64,000 nt of DNA from Neobacillus jeddahensis (GTDB taxonomy: Bacteria; Bacillota; Bacilli; Bacillales; Cytobacillaceae): NCBI RefSeq assembly GCF_000612625.1, contig NZ_CCAS010000001.1, forward strand, positions 1-64,000, written 5' to 3'. The notes below the pieces were generated by a model. It made no database searches, was not told the DNA's origin, and saw nothing but the letters and a program-made list of their open reading frames with translations. Below, one piece after another: positions 16,033 to 24,623 of this stretch (the stretch's first letter is position 1; the number at the start of each line of letters is the position of its first letter). The translations under genes and the position numbers were made by a program.

Positions 16033-16286
16033 GCTAGCTTCACCAACTTTTTGAACGGAATGCTATCTATTTTCATTATACGAAAGTTTGAGTTGGTCCG
16101 CTACCAAACCGGAGCGAACCCTTTTTCATTGTTCAAACATCCATTGCATCGCGACTCTGATCCAAGCGGGCATTCAACGTGTAGTGGTCTTTTCCTGAGA
16201 TTCTGTAGGGCGGAAACTCAATCCGTGTATAAGTTGCCCCTTTTCTAATCAACATAAGAATGATCCAAATTAGAAGAAGGTGTAGT

Positions 16287-16454
16287 ATGGCAATAAATTG
16301 TTATCGGTCATTCGCCATTATTTCATTATGCATGGCCTTGTTACTAATGACACAGTGTAGTTTACAGGGAATCGGGATTTGGCGGCTCGGCTTAGAAGAC
16401 CCCATGTACTGGAAGATTATCCCCAAGAAAATAAAAGTAAAAAAGGTCAACTAG
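16287..16454 (+). CDS. Small hypothetical membrane or secreted protein
   Basis: Read from ATG 16287 after AGAAGGTG it gives 55 residues: a hydrophobic N-terminal segment (SFAIISLCMALLLMTQC), then a short body ending in a Lys-rich tail. MTQC is a poor lipobox, so a lipoprotein is doubtful. A terminator follows at once, which supports real transcription. Confidence 0.45.
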   Translation: MAINCYRSFAIISLCMALLLMTQCSLQGIGIWRLGLEDPMYWKIIPKKIKVKKVN

Positions 16455-16455
16455 T

Positions 16456-16484
16456 AAGCAGGGTCTTCAAGCCTTGCTTTTTTA
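16456..16484 (+). terminator. Rho-independent terminator
   Basis: AAGCAGGG pairs with CCTTGCTT (one G-U) and is followed by a T run, right after the small frame ending at 16454. Confidence 0.75.
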
Positions 16485-16660
16485 GTTGGCAACGCTTGTC
16501 TACGGCTATGAGAGTTTTCCACTTTTGTTTACAAACAGGCAAGTGACAAAATTTGTGGTCTTAAATAATGTTGCCCTGCATGATAAAATGAATAAACTAT
16601 ATGAAACAAAGAATGGTATCTTAGATTAAGATCTTCCGATACTAATAGGTGTGATGAAAT

Positions 16661-17599
16661 TTGAAAAGAAAAAAAGTAATAATCATGATTATGGGTCTAC
16701 TCACTATGTGTATTCTTCCTTCTCTTTTTCTTATAGATCGAAATCAAGCAGGCCTTCAAACAGTTTCGACTGTCGCGACCGTAGAATCTGAACAAGTCGA
16801 AAATACCGAGGAAGTTGCTTCTAAAGAGGAAGAGAAACCAGTAGAAGACCATTCCATTAAGCAGGAAAGTCCTAAACCATTCACCGATGAAATCAAGGAA
16901 AAGGTAAGGGAAGTAGTGGATAGTGTCGTTGATTTCTTCGAAAAAGATCAAAAGATTGTCGCTATCGGAGACTCACTCACGGAAGGTGTAGGGGATGAAA
17001 CAAAGAGCGGTGGATATGTCGGGATCCTTAATCACACGTTTGAGGATCACAACCTTTCTATCAAAATAGAAAATTTCGGTAAAAAGGGAAACCGGTCGGA
17101 TCAATTACTAAAGCGGCTGGAAAATAAAGAAATTGCCACAGCTATCTCCAAGGCTGATATTGTTTTAATTACAATTGGCGCCAATGATATTATGAAAGTC
17201 TTGAAAAGCAATTTTACAAACCTTACGCTAGAACCTTTCCAAGTAGAAAGAGTGGAATATACTGAACGAGTAACAGACATATTCAATAGATTGAAAGAAT
17301 TGAACCCAGATGCCCATATTTATTTAATCGGGTTTTATAATCCTTTTGAAAGGCAATTCGCAAACATTAAAGAATTAGACATGATCATTGATAATTGGAA
17401 TGAGGCAGGAAACTCAATAACAGAAGAATATGAGAATGTGAGCTTCGTACCCACAGAAGATATATTTACTAATTCCACGGTGAATTTATTAGCAGCAGAT
17501 CAATTCCATCCTAACACCAAGGGCTATAAACTTATCGCCCAGCGGGTCTTAGAATATCTGAAAGTAACGGAGGAAACAAGCGTCGCCAAAACAAATTAA
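16661..17599 (+). CDS. Membrane-anchored SGNH/GDSL hydrolase
   Basis: 312 residues. A basic start and hydrophobic helix (about 6-25) form a signal anchor. An acidic linker (45-80) follows, then the SGNH domain: block I GDSLTEG with nucleophile S105, Gly in block II, N175 in TIGANDIM, and D280-x2-H283 in DQFHPNTKGY. The product is an extracytoplasmic esterase or lipase-like enzyme, like B. subtilis YpmR; substrate unknown. It starts at TTG with AGGTG upstream. Confidence 0.88.
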   Translation: MKRKKVIIMIMGLLTMCILPSLFLIDRNQAGLQTVSTVATVESEQVENTEEVASKEEEKPVEDHSIKQESPKPFTDEIKEKVREVVDSVVDFFEKDQKIVAIGDSLTEGVGDETKSGGYVGILNHTFEDHNLSIKIENFGKKGNRSDQLLKRLENKEIATAISKADIVLITIGANDIMKVLKSNFTNLTLEPFQVERVEYTERVTDIFNRLKELNPDAHIYLIGFYNPFERQFANIKELDMIIDNWNEAGNSITEEYENVSFVPTEDIFTNSTVNLLAADQFHPNTKGYKLIAQRVLEYLKVTEETSVAKTN

Positions 17600-17710
17600 G
17601 ATCCAAACTAAAAAAATCGACGGAATCATTTCGTTTCATTTATTTTTAGTAAAAAAGCTTAATAAGACGGTGAGTTCCGCCTATTGTCTCGAAATATAAC
17701 ATATTAAAAA

Positions 17711-17735
17711 GGCCCTTATTTCAAAATAAGGGTCT
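17711..17735. terminator. Bidirectional-looking terminator hairpin
   Basis: CCCTTATTT and AAATAAGGG around a 2-base loop, flanked by A-rich and T-rich sequence. It lies about 110 bases after the GDSL hydrolase and ahead of the relic Hol-Tox 3' end. Confidence 0.6.
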
Positions 17736-17770
17736 TCTTAAACTTTAATTGCCAAAACTGGTTGGGCTGT

Positions 17771-17857
17771 ATATACTGTCATAATCCACCTCCATTGAGG
17801 GAATCGTCCTTTGCTGAACTGGAAATGTAGCAATATGTTCGGTCTTTCTTTTCGGAT
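17771..17857 (+). pseudogene. Relic 3' end of a third Hol-Tox locus
   Basis: ATACTGTC, ATTGAGGGAATCGTC and ATGTTCGGTCTTT occur in the same order and spacing as ATACTGCC, ATGAGGGATCCGTC and ATGTTCGGTCTTT at 5917-5998. The toxin peptide, its ribosome site and the promoter are absent upstream. Only the antitoxin/terminator end survives. Confidence 0.55.
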
Positions 17858-18004
17858 CATTACGACCGATAATTGTTCCTTTTCTACCTCATTTCGTAAC
17901 TTAGTAAGTTGATTATTGGATAAAAAATAGAAAGCATTAACTTTATTTTCTCTTCTAAAAAGCTTGTTATCATCAAATTAGTAAAATAAGGGAGTTGGAA
18001 GCTG

Positions 18005-18076
18005 ATGACCAAACATATTAAAATTGGTAAGACAGATTTATATGTAAACCCGATTGGTCTTGGTACCAATGCATGA
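18005..18076 (+). pseudogene. 5' fragment of an aldo/keto reductase gene
   Basis: The 23 codons match the start of the intact aldo/keto reductase at 26417 (KIGKTDLYVNPIGLGTNA against RIGKTDLFVNPIGLGTNA). About 80 bases upstream (17926-18004) are also duplicated from 26342-26416. Homology breaks off after AATGCA, where sequence like a promoter (TGATAAAATGAATA) begins. Confidence 0.75.
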
Positions 18077-18140
18077 TAAAATGAATAGGAAAGTTTTGTT
18101 TGAAAAAATGAAGGATTGGAAAATTTAAGGAGGAAATAGA

Positions 18141-18638
18141 ATGTTTACATCAGTAAATGATTTCTTAAACGAATGGAAACAAGAAGCAGCGGTTACCCAA
18201 AAAGTGCTGGATGCGCTGACAGATCAATCGTTGAATCAGGAGGTTTCTCCAGGATTATACAGCATTGGAAGCGTGGCTTGGCACCTTACTGGATCCGTTT
18301 ACTACTTTCCTTCACAGGTAGGAGTAACATTCGAGATTCCTAATCTACAAAAAGAAGCGCCGAAATCAGCTGCTGAAATTAGCGAGACCTACAAAACAGT
18401 AAGCCAGCGGTTGTCACAAGCATTTTCTGAACAGGTATCAGATGAAGAACTTAACAAAATGGTGAATTTATTTGGAATGGACATGCCAGTTCAGTCTGTT
18501 TTCCGTCTGCTTATTCAACATCAGGCCCATCATCGCGGACAATTGACTGTCCTAATGAGACAAGCCGGCTTGAAGGTTCCTGGTGTATATGGTCCTAGCA
18601 AAGAAGAATGGGAAGCAATGAACGCTCAAAAGAGCTGA
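18141..18638 (+). CDS. DinB/YfiT-like four-helix metalloprotein
   Basis: 165 residues with an early conserved His in VAWHLTGS and HQAHHRGQL near the C-terminus, which supply the three-His metal site of the DinB-like (not polymerase IV) superfamily. Relatives are thiol-dependent transferases of bacillithiol or similar. Ribosome site AAGGAGGAAATAG. The reaction is not predictable. A GGCGCGAT/ATCGCGCC hairpin at 18750-18777 may terminate it. Confidence 0.85.
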   Translation: MFTSVNDFLNEWKQEAAVTQKVLDALTDQSLNQEVSPGLYSIGSVAWHLTGSVYYFPSQVGVTFEIPNLQKEAPKSAAEISETYKTVSQRLSQAFSEQVSDEELNKMVNLFGMDMPVQSVFRLLIQHQAHHRGQLTVLMRQAGLKVPGVYGPSKEEWEAMNAQKS

Positions 18639-18749
18639 TATGATCAATGATGCAAAAAGCTCGCAGCTAGTGTTTTGTACCTGCTTAGCTTAGTTTGCAT
18701 ACTGAATCCGTTTTTATATTCATTGAAGAAAAATGATATTCAAGAATCT

Positions 18750-18777
18750 GGCGCGATTATCTATAGGTGATCGCGCC
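18750..18777 (+). terminator. GC-rich hairpin after the DinB-like gene
   Basis: GGCGCGAT pairs with ATCGCGCC and is followed by TATTTC. It is a probable though T-poor terminator. Confidence 0.5.
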
Positions 18778-18964
18778 TATTTCATGTTTAGGGCCTTATT
18801 GTAGAATATCTCTTTATTTAAGGCTCTGTTAAACTAAAATGTTGATTTTTGAGTTTTAATGCATACGTTAGTTCAATAAGAAAATTACATTTTATTTTTA
18901 TAAAATAGTCTTCAAAATATTTGTTTCCTCTATGTCAAAACTGGTTGGCTAAAATCGCTTTGTA

Positions 18965-19384
18965 ATGAACAATTCTACCGCTATAATCATGATGGCAGGG
19001 ATACTATTGGCTATACAAATTGCTATCAATGGCCAGTTAGGAAAAGTTCTTCACTCTTCCACACATGCAGCCCTTATTTCATTCTTTGTAGGTACTATTA
19101 CCTTACTAATGATTGTTGGGGTAATGGATCGTTCTAACACAAATATTAAAGAGCCTATTAAGTAGTTAGCTCCTTGGTGGATATGGATTGGAGGTGTATT
19201 AGGTGGGTCTTGCGTACTAATAAATGTATATCTCGTTGATCAAATTGGAAATGGACAAACAGTAGTCCTTACTTTATTTGATCAAATCGCCGGTAGCCTG
19301 ATGGTAGAGCAATTCGGACTGTTTCACTCTTTACAAAATCGAATGAAACCAATACAGGATTTGTTCAAAACCGATTGTGGGTGA
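18965..19384 (+). pseudogene. YdcZ-type (DUF606) DMT transporter, interrupted
   Basis: Two halves in the same frame join across a TAG at 19163-19165. The first is MNNSTAIIMMAGILLAIQIA to IKEPIK; the second is APWWIWIGGVLGGSCVLINV to an altered C-terminus. The pattern of short membrane helices is that of the half-size DMT family YdcZ (about 145 residues). The last part (SLQNRMKPIQDLFKTD) no longer looks like a membrane helix. No good ribosome site. Probably non-functional. Confidence 0.65.
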
Positions 19385-19509
19385 GGCTAATACTTTTGTT
19401 ACCGACGATAATAGTCATCTTTCCAGTACCAAATTTCTTGGTTGTTTTTTTAAAATGAAAATAATGGTAAAATAATTGTAGATAACGCTTTAGTGAGGAG
19501 TGGGGTTCA

Positions 19510-20070
19510 ATGAATCTATACCAAAATAGGCAATTATCATTACATGACTATTTGGAAATACGAGAGAAGTCTGAAGAACTTTTAGAGTATATTGATGGAA
19601 TAGTTTTTATGTCTCCTTCCCCCTCAACAAAACATCAACGAATATCAAGAAAACTTCTTATTGCATTTGATAAATTCCTGGATGGAAAGTCCTGTGAAGT
19701 ATTTCATGCGCCTTTTGATATTGAACTCAAAAATGAAAATATGGAAGGGACTAAAATTGTCATTCCAGATCTTAGTATCATTTGCGATAAAAGTGGTTTT
19801 ACAGAATCATGTTTTATTGGCGTACCAGCGCTCATTGTAGAAATTCTAAGCCCATCTAATCAATCGCATGACTTAATTACAAAATTAAACCTTTATATGA
19901 ACGCAGGGGTGAAAGAGTATTGGATTGTGAATCCTATGCTCCATTCCGTAACTGTTTATTCGCTTAATGATGAAAGTATGTATGAACAACATGATATGAA
20001 AACAGATAGTGGATGTATTTCATCGAATTTCCTACAGGGATTTACCGTTGATTTAAAAGCGATTTTTTAA
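19510..20070 (+). CDS. Uma2-family (DUF820) putative endonuclease
   Basis: 186 residues with the PD-(D/E)XK-like core of Uma2 proteins: PDLSIICDK (D87), then VPALIVEILSPSNQ (E111) and DLITKLNLYMNAGVKEYWIVNP (K125). The start is supported by GTGAGGAGTGGGG. The family is widespread with unclear biology. Several copies often occur per genome and it may be a selfish or defence-linked nuclease. Alone here. Confidence 0.85.
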   Translation: MNLYQNRQLSLHDYLEIREKSEELLEYIDGIVFMSPSPSTKHQRISRKLLIAFDKFLDGKSCEVFHAPFDIELKNENMEGTKIVIPDLSIICDKSGFTESCFIGVPALIVEILSPSNQSHDLITKLNLYMNAGVKEYWIVNPMLHSVTVYSLNDESMYEQHDMKTDSGCISSNFLQGFTVDLKAIF

Positions 20071-20209
20071 AACTGCGAATGTAACCTTGACCCGACTTTA
20101 TGTTACAGCAAATCTGGTCTTTTTAAATTCTGCTATTTTAATATTTGTTTATTTCGAATCGGACGTCATTTCATAATTTTAGATGAACTTACTTTTAACT
20201 GAAAGTAGT

Positions 20210-20246
20210 AGAAAAATTTCTCAATGAATGGGGAATTTTTCTTTTG
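20210..20246. terminator. Shared hairpin between convergent genes
   Basis: AGAAAAATT and AATTTTTCT flank a 15-base loop, with T-rich sequence on both strands. It can end the minus-strand thioesterase and possibly the Uma2 transcript. Confidence 0.5.
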
Positions 20247-20249
20247 AGT

Positions 20250-20666
20250 TTAGTTGTATTCAGGTTTGAATTGTTCAATCCGTTTACGTACAAAGTCAGG
20301 GATAGGGGATGGTACATGAGTCTTGGGATCAACGCTGACATAGATGATTTCAGCCAAAAGGAGCGGTTCTCCTTCATCCTCTCTAGTGATCATGAAATGC
20401 ATTGTCATACTCTTTGTTCCCATCCGATCCATTCGGCACCATATGGTTAACCAATCATGTAAATGAGCAGACTTTTTATATTCCAACGTTGATTTTGCAA
20501 GCACAAAATCAAATTCAGAGGCTTCTTCTTGTGACAAAACCTGCTCAAAATACTCAGATACTGTGATATCAATATACGTTAAATAATGGGCATTAAAGAC
20601 AATTTTCTGGCCATCAATTTCCGAATAACGAACCTTTAACAGATGTGAAAACGGATAATCTACCAT
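20250..20666 (-). CDS. Acyl-CoA thioesterase (YbgC/4HBT type)
   Basis: About 138 residues. The hot-dog opening VRYSEIDGQKIVFNAHYLTYID carries the acidic residue usual in YbgC-like 4-hydroxybenzoyl-CoA thioesterases (Asp in EID). The rest matches in strand pattern (YKKSAHLHDWLTIW, TMHFMITRE). It hydrolyses an acyl-CoA of unknown chain. I chose ATG 20666, which follows AAAGGTGA at 5 bases, over the GTG at 20675, which lies in that ribosome site. Confidence 0.85.
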   Translation of the reverse strand: MVDYPFSHLLKVRYSEIDGQKIVFNAHYLTYIDITVSEYFEQVLSQEEASEFDFVLAKSTLEYKKSAHLHDWLTIWCRMDRMGTKSMTMHFMITREDEGEPLLLAEIIYVSVDPKTHVPSPIPDFVRKRIEQFKPEYN

Positions 20667-20845
20667 TCCAATCACCTTTCTTTTTCGCTAATTTCTTTGT
20701 AAGGATTACGGCCGAACCCGCTAGCACTGTTTTTTTAATATATAGTCAAAAAGCTCAGAATGATGATAAGAAGTTTCCATAAATATGATAAATTACTTCC
20801 AGCGATTAAAAGTTGAACGATGACGATGATACAACCAATAAAAAA

Positions 20846-20891
20846 ATGGCATGCCCAGACTGTTCAAGGTTGGCACGCCATTTTTTTTATT
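20846..20891. terminator. Strong hairpin terminator
   Basis: AATGGCATGCC pairs with GGCACGCCATT (one mismatch), then eight T. On the minus strand an A/T flank allows function for the SleB relic at 20895. Confidence 0.7.
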
Positions 20892-20894
20892 CAT

Positions 20895-21122
20895 CTATTT
20901 CGCAAACACATGATTTCCGATTGTCTCTACTGTTTCACGGGATTGAATCCAATCATCTGTTGCTATTTCAGGATTGTAGAAGTAAATCGATTGATTTAAA
21001 GTATCTTCTCTATTTAGAGCTTGTTCCACTGCTTGAGTTGACTCTACTGAAGCAGGGTTATTAATTTCACCATTTTGAACAGGCGAAAAGGCATAGGCAT
21101 CACCGACAACTTCATGAATCAC
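20895..21122 (-). pseudogene. SleB/CwlJ-type cell-wall hydrolase, C-terminal remnant
   Basis: The 75 codons contain FSPVQNGEINNPAS, IYFYNPEIATDDWIQSR and TIGNHVFAK, the well-known end of the Hydrolase_2 domain of spore-cortex-lytic enzymes. The catalytic Glu part and any signal peptide are missing, and no ribosome site precedes the ATG. It indicates a spore-forming ancestor. Confidence 0.75.
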
Positions 21123-21387
21123 CTCTGTTTACACAAAACGAACGTTCATGACAATATTCCTATGAAAATGTCATAAACTAGGAAAAATTACGAAGCAAAG
21201 GAATAAATTACCCAAGGTATTGTCCTTTGACAAAGGATGTTCTTTCCGCTTTTTATTATCATAGCCATTCTAGATTTGAATTAATGTATTTTTTGATCAT
21301 ATATAAGCTGGTAAATGTGGTAAAATTAGGGTTAAGGAGCTGATTGTCATCAAAACGAGAGTCAATTTTCCATTTCTCTATTTTTTT

Positions 21388-22467
21388 ATGGAACCGAATG
21401 TAGTTTTTGTATATAAAGTGGAGACCCAACAGTATGTAACCGTTTCGGATTTGAATGAAAAGGGGGAATGGCAAACGTTTGAGTTACTTCATGAAGATAA
21501 TTTTGAGACGTTTAATCATGAAGAGAGCCATCCCCTTGAAGGTAGAGGTTATTGTATTACACTAAATGATAAGAATAGAATGGTCGAAGAAATTAATCAA
21601 CATATTCAAAATTATCGCCATTTACAACCTTCTTTAGCGCGCACAGTTGAGGAAGGGTACAGTGCTGTTCATATTGTTTCCTCAGAATCTGCAGCCGGTT
21701 CATTAAGAGTAGGACTTGAAAGACCTAAGCTTGTGATTGGCTTTCCAGACTCCTTTTCGATTGGACCCTTGTGGAGATTAGATGAAGAAGCAGGCCAAAG
21801 GTTTCGCAAGGAATGGTTATATGAACATATCAATGATGAACAAGATGATTTTAAGTATGAAAATAAATTTGCCAATACATTACGTGAAATAGAAGATATT
21901 CCCGGGCAGGTTCCGATTTACATTTGGTATGGCAATAATCCAGATGAACAAACCGGTCTCAGGTTTCTGCTCTTTTTATTGCGCAACAAACCAAATGATA
22001 TTTTTCTTATGAATTCGACTGAACTCTATGAAAGATACATAACGAAAGATCAGCTAATTTTCCATACAGGCCATATCGAACCAACAGATTTGAAACTTCT
22101 ATTTGAAAAAAACAGGAAAAATCCGCCTATAACAGAACAAGAACGGATCCAGTTTCACAGGGAATGGAACACTTTAGCAGAGACGAAAGAAGTCCTTCGT
22201 TTATGGATGGAGCATGAAATAAAAGGCGTCAAAGAAAATCACTTTGATCCACTAATCATACATACCATCGAAATGCTGCATCAAGAGCAAGAAAAAAAGG
22301 ACTATATCGTGGTGGGAAAGGTGATTGGAGAAATTCTATCAAGGACGAATGAAGGCATGAATGCTTTCTTTTTAGAGTATAGAATTCGGGATATGCTATA
22401 TAGAGGGGGCCTTGAGCTAAAAGGTATTCCAAAATCAATGAGGCACTATCGTGTTAAACTACGGTGA
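21388..22467 (+). CDS. DUF1835 domain protein
   Basis: 359 residues. VHIVSSESAAGSLRVGL (about 90-106) and FPDSFSIGPLWRLD (116-129) are the DUF1835 hallmark, followed by a DUF3658-like helical C-terminus. Function unknown. The ATG at 21388 lacks a ribosome site. A strong AAGGAG lies at 21334-21339 and the frame stays open from there through IKTRVNFPFLYFF, with only ATT or ATC codons at suitable distance. The true start is therefore uncertain and could be non-AUG. Confidence 0.8.
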   Translation: MEPNVVFVYKVETQQYVTVSDLNEKGEWQTFELLHEDNFETFNHEESHPLEGRGYCITLNDKNRMVEEINQHIQNYRHLQPSLARTVEEGYSAVHIVSSESAAGSLRVGLERPKLVIGFPDSFSIGPLWRLDEEAGQRFRKEWLYEHINDEQDDFKYENKFANTLREIEDIPGQVPIYIWYGNNPDEQTGLRFLLFLLRNKPNDIFLMNSTELYERYITKDQLIFHTGHIEPTDLKLLFEKNRKNPPITEQERIQFHREWNTLAETKEVLRLWMEHEIKGVKENHFDPLIIHTIEMLHQEQEKKDYIVVGKVIGEILSRTNEGMNAFFLEYRIRDMLYRGGLELKGIPKSMRHYRVKLR

Positions 22468-22546
22468 GGTTGTTTGATGTAAATGCAGAGGTTGAATTAT
22501 GGACCAGGGCAAGCCACATTAAGGTACAATCTTAAACTCAAATGGG

Positions 22547-22589
22547 AAAACACACTGCATTTCACACGTTGAAATAGTGTGTTTTTTTT
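22547..22589 (+). terminator. Rho-independent terminator
   Basis: AACACACT...ATTTCA pairs with TGAAAT...AGTGTGTT, then a run of T. It terminates the DUF1835 gene. Confidence 0.85.
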
Positions 22590-22676
22590 GTTGTAAGAGC
22601 AGTCGACATCGGTTCCGCTAGGAATATCTTGTTAATATATTGGAATGTGTGAAGGGTAAAGACTGAGGTGGAACCG

Positions 22677-23240
22677 ATGTATATATTCAAATCGATTACG
22701 GATGAAATAAAATCAACAAAGCTCGTTTTTAATCATTATTCCAGACCAAAACGGTTGGTAGTAGCAGGCCTGTTTGCCAGCATTGCGGCTATTCTCCAAG
22801 CAGCTGGTGGGTTCTTACCTGTGCTAGGGTATTTTATTAGTCCATTTGCAACCGCACCAATCCTTTTCTGTGCGATTCTATCACTACCGCTTGGTACAAT
22901 GGCCTATTTTCTTACTACTTTCATGCTTCTAATCCTTCAACCCAGTGAATTGCTTGTCTTCCCATTTACGACTGGCTTGCTTGGACTTGGCACGGGCGTG
23001 GCTTTTTATTGTTTCAATAAGAGATTAACCATTATTGCAGTTGGTGCTGCATTCTTATCCTTAGGTATTCTTAGCCTATTATATGTTTTCACCTTCCCGG
23101 TTCTAGGTCCCGTCGTTTCAGGTTCCTTTTCCTTGTTAACAGCCAGTGCTATTTTTTTGTTTTCTTTCATTTATAACTGGATTTGGGTCGATATCGGTTT
23201 ACTCCTTTTTAAAAGGTTAAAAAAGACTATCTCTTTGTAA
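22677..23240 (+). CDS. Integral membrane protein, ECF S-component-like
   Basis: 187 residues with five or six membrane helices (for example LVVAGLFASIAAILQAAGG, FATAPILFCAILSLPLG, LGILSLLYVFTFPVLGPVV). The arrangement and the early cytoplasmic segment resemble substrate-binding S components of ECF vitamin transporters, but I see no ligand-specific motif. ATG 22677 follows GAGGTGG; the GTG at 22668 would overlap it. The 3' end overlaps the convergent sugar dehydrogenase by 14 bases. Confidence 0.6.
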   Translation: MYIFKSITDEIKSTKLVFNHYSRPKRLVVAGLFASIAAILQAAGGFLPVLGYFISPFATAPILFCAILSLPLGTMAYFLTTFMLLILQPSELLVFPFTTGLLGLGTGVAFYCFNKRLTIIAVGAAFLSLGILSLLYVFTFPVLGPVVSGSFSLLTASAIFLFSFIYNWIWVDIGLLLFKRLKKTISL

Positions 23241-24552
23241 TCTTCCAAATCACACCCGTGTTCGGGGCAGCACCTATTTTCTTACCGGGTGGCTTAAAAA
23301 TTCCAAAGTCAGCAATATACATTTCCTTGTGCTTGCCAAATAGAACGTCAATAGGTCGTTCTAGGCCGCCACCGCCAGTAGCTGATGCGGCAACACCTGT
23401 TTTATTAATTGCAAACGTCGTAATTTTGCCGGTCTCGGTATTAATCCTCGAAATACGATGGCCCACACGTGGTGCGGGCTTACCGCCTGTTGTACTAGGC
23501 GCCTCACTTCCAAACTCCGCAATAAACGCTTCTCCAACGGGACCAAAGGAAGGGTCATTGTTGAAATCAAAGCCCATGATTGCCGAATGCGGGGCAAACG
23601 AGGCAATCGGTTTTGGCGGCTGCATCGCGTGCTGGGCGAGTAAGAAGGCTGGTTGCGGTTTTCCTTCTGGTTTAAAGTATGGGTTTGTGACGGGGTGCCC
23701 GCCAGTATAATCTGGCCAACCATACCAAATTCCAGGTCTAATCCATTGAAACTCATCAGGGGAATTCTCGATTGGCCGGCTGCCGCGAACATCGATTCCA
23801 TGATTACCGCAATAAAGACGATTTTGCCTGTCAAATTTTAACCGGAAGGGATTCCTAAGTCCCCAGGCGACCAATTCAAGCTGGGAGCCATCGGGATTGG
23901 CCCTTAGAATACTGCCGCTTGCCTTGACCATTCCTCTAATATATTCGCCGTGGTATGTCGGAACACCGAATGGTGAAAAAGCGCCCGTGCTTGATTTCTC
24001 ATTGGGTGCTCCAGAGAAAAGATTTTTTGTTGTAACATTTTGGCCTGTTAGCTGGATGAATGAACCGGGATAGTCATGACCATAGGGGTGCTCCTTGATC
24101 CAGCGGGTGTTATCCTCACCAACCACCCCAGCATTTGTTGCCGTCCCTTGGCCAAAGTACATTTTTCCATCGGGTCCAAAAATCACCCGGTTGTTATGAT
24201 GGTCACCGAAACTAGGTAAGCCTGTCAGAATATCTTGTTTGGTCCCATCCTGTTTTACCATGGTTATCGACCCACGGTGGGCAACATAAATGGTGCCCTT
24301 ATAAAAAGTAATCCCGGTCAATGGTGGCGTAAATCCTTCAGCAATTATCTTTGGACCTGTGGAAGTAAGAATGAGCACTTTTCCGCTTCCCGAAGTGATT
24401 CCCGCATCCGCAATCAGCATTTCCCCTTGATCATTAAATGTGATATTGATGGGGGTCGTAAGCTCCTTGGCGAATACTTCAATTTGATACCCTTCAGGAA
24501 GCCAGACATCTTCGGGTTTTAACACACGCTCGATTTTTTTAGGTCTTTCCAT
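23227..24552 (-). CDS. PQQ-type sugar dehydrogenase-like protein
   Basis: 441 residues, a six-bladed propeller like soluble glucose/sorbosone dehydrogenases: GYQIEVFAKELTTPINITF, then PSFGDHHNNRVIFGPDGKMYFGQG and WGLRNPFRLKFDRQNRLYCGNHG. The DHH, RNP and GPDGKMY elements are typical. Unusually there is no signal peptide: MERPKKIERVLKPEDVW is polar. A cytoplasmic role or loss of export is implied. Ribosome site GGGGGGAA. It is convergent with the gene ending at 23240. Confidence 0.8.
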   Translation of the reverse strand: MERPKKIERVLKPEDVWLPEGYQIEVFAKELTTPINITFNDQGEMLIADAGITSGSGKVLILTSTGPKIIAEGFTPPLTGITFYKGTIYVAHRGSITMVKQDGTKQDILTGLPSFGDHHNNRVIFGPDGKMYFGQGTATNAGVVGEDNTRWIKEHPYGHDYPGSFIQLTGQNVTTKNLFSGAPNEKSSTGAFSPFGVPTYHGEYIRGMVKASGSILRANPDGSQLELVAWGLRNPFRLKFDRQNRLYCGNHGIDVRGSRPIENSPDEFQWIRPGIWYGWPDYTGGHPVTNPYFKPEGKPQPAFLLAQHAMQPPKPIASFAPHSAIMGFDFNNDPSFGPVGEAFIAEFGSEAPSTTGGKPAPRVGHRISRINTETGKITTFAINKTGVAASATGGGGLERPIDVLFGKHKEMYIADFGIFKPPGKKIGAAPNTGVIWKITKR

Positions 24553-24623
24553 CGTATTCCCCCCTGGAATAAGCCTTTCTATCTACATATTCAGATGGGA
24601 GTAGTCCTTATTCCAAGCTGGGG

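Noticed and set aside
18141-18638. DinB-like gene as an SOS polymerase or LexA target
   Set aside because: The protein is the four-helix metalloprotein family, not polymerase IV, and no LexA-like box lies upstream.
21137-21153. CGAACGTTC as a further LexA box
   Set aside because: The two half-sites abut without the four-base spacer required by the Bacillus consensus, and only a relic gene is adjacent.
23258-23710. Long open frames antisense to the sugar dehydrogenase, DabA and acetolactate synthase genes
   Set aside because: They mirror the codon pattern of strongly supported genes, and lack ribosome sites and family motifs.
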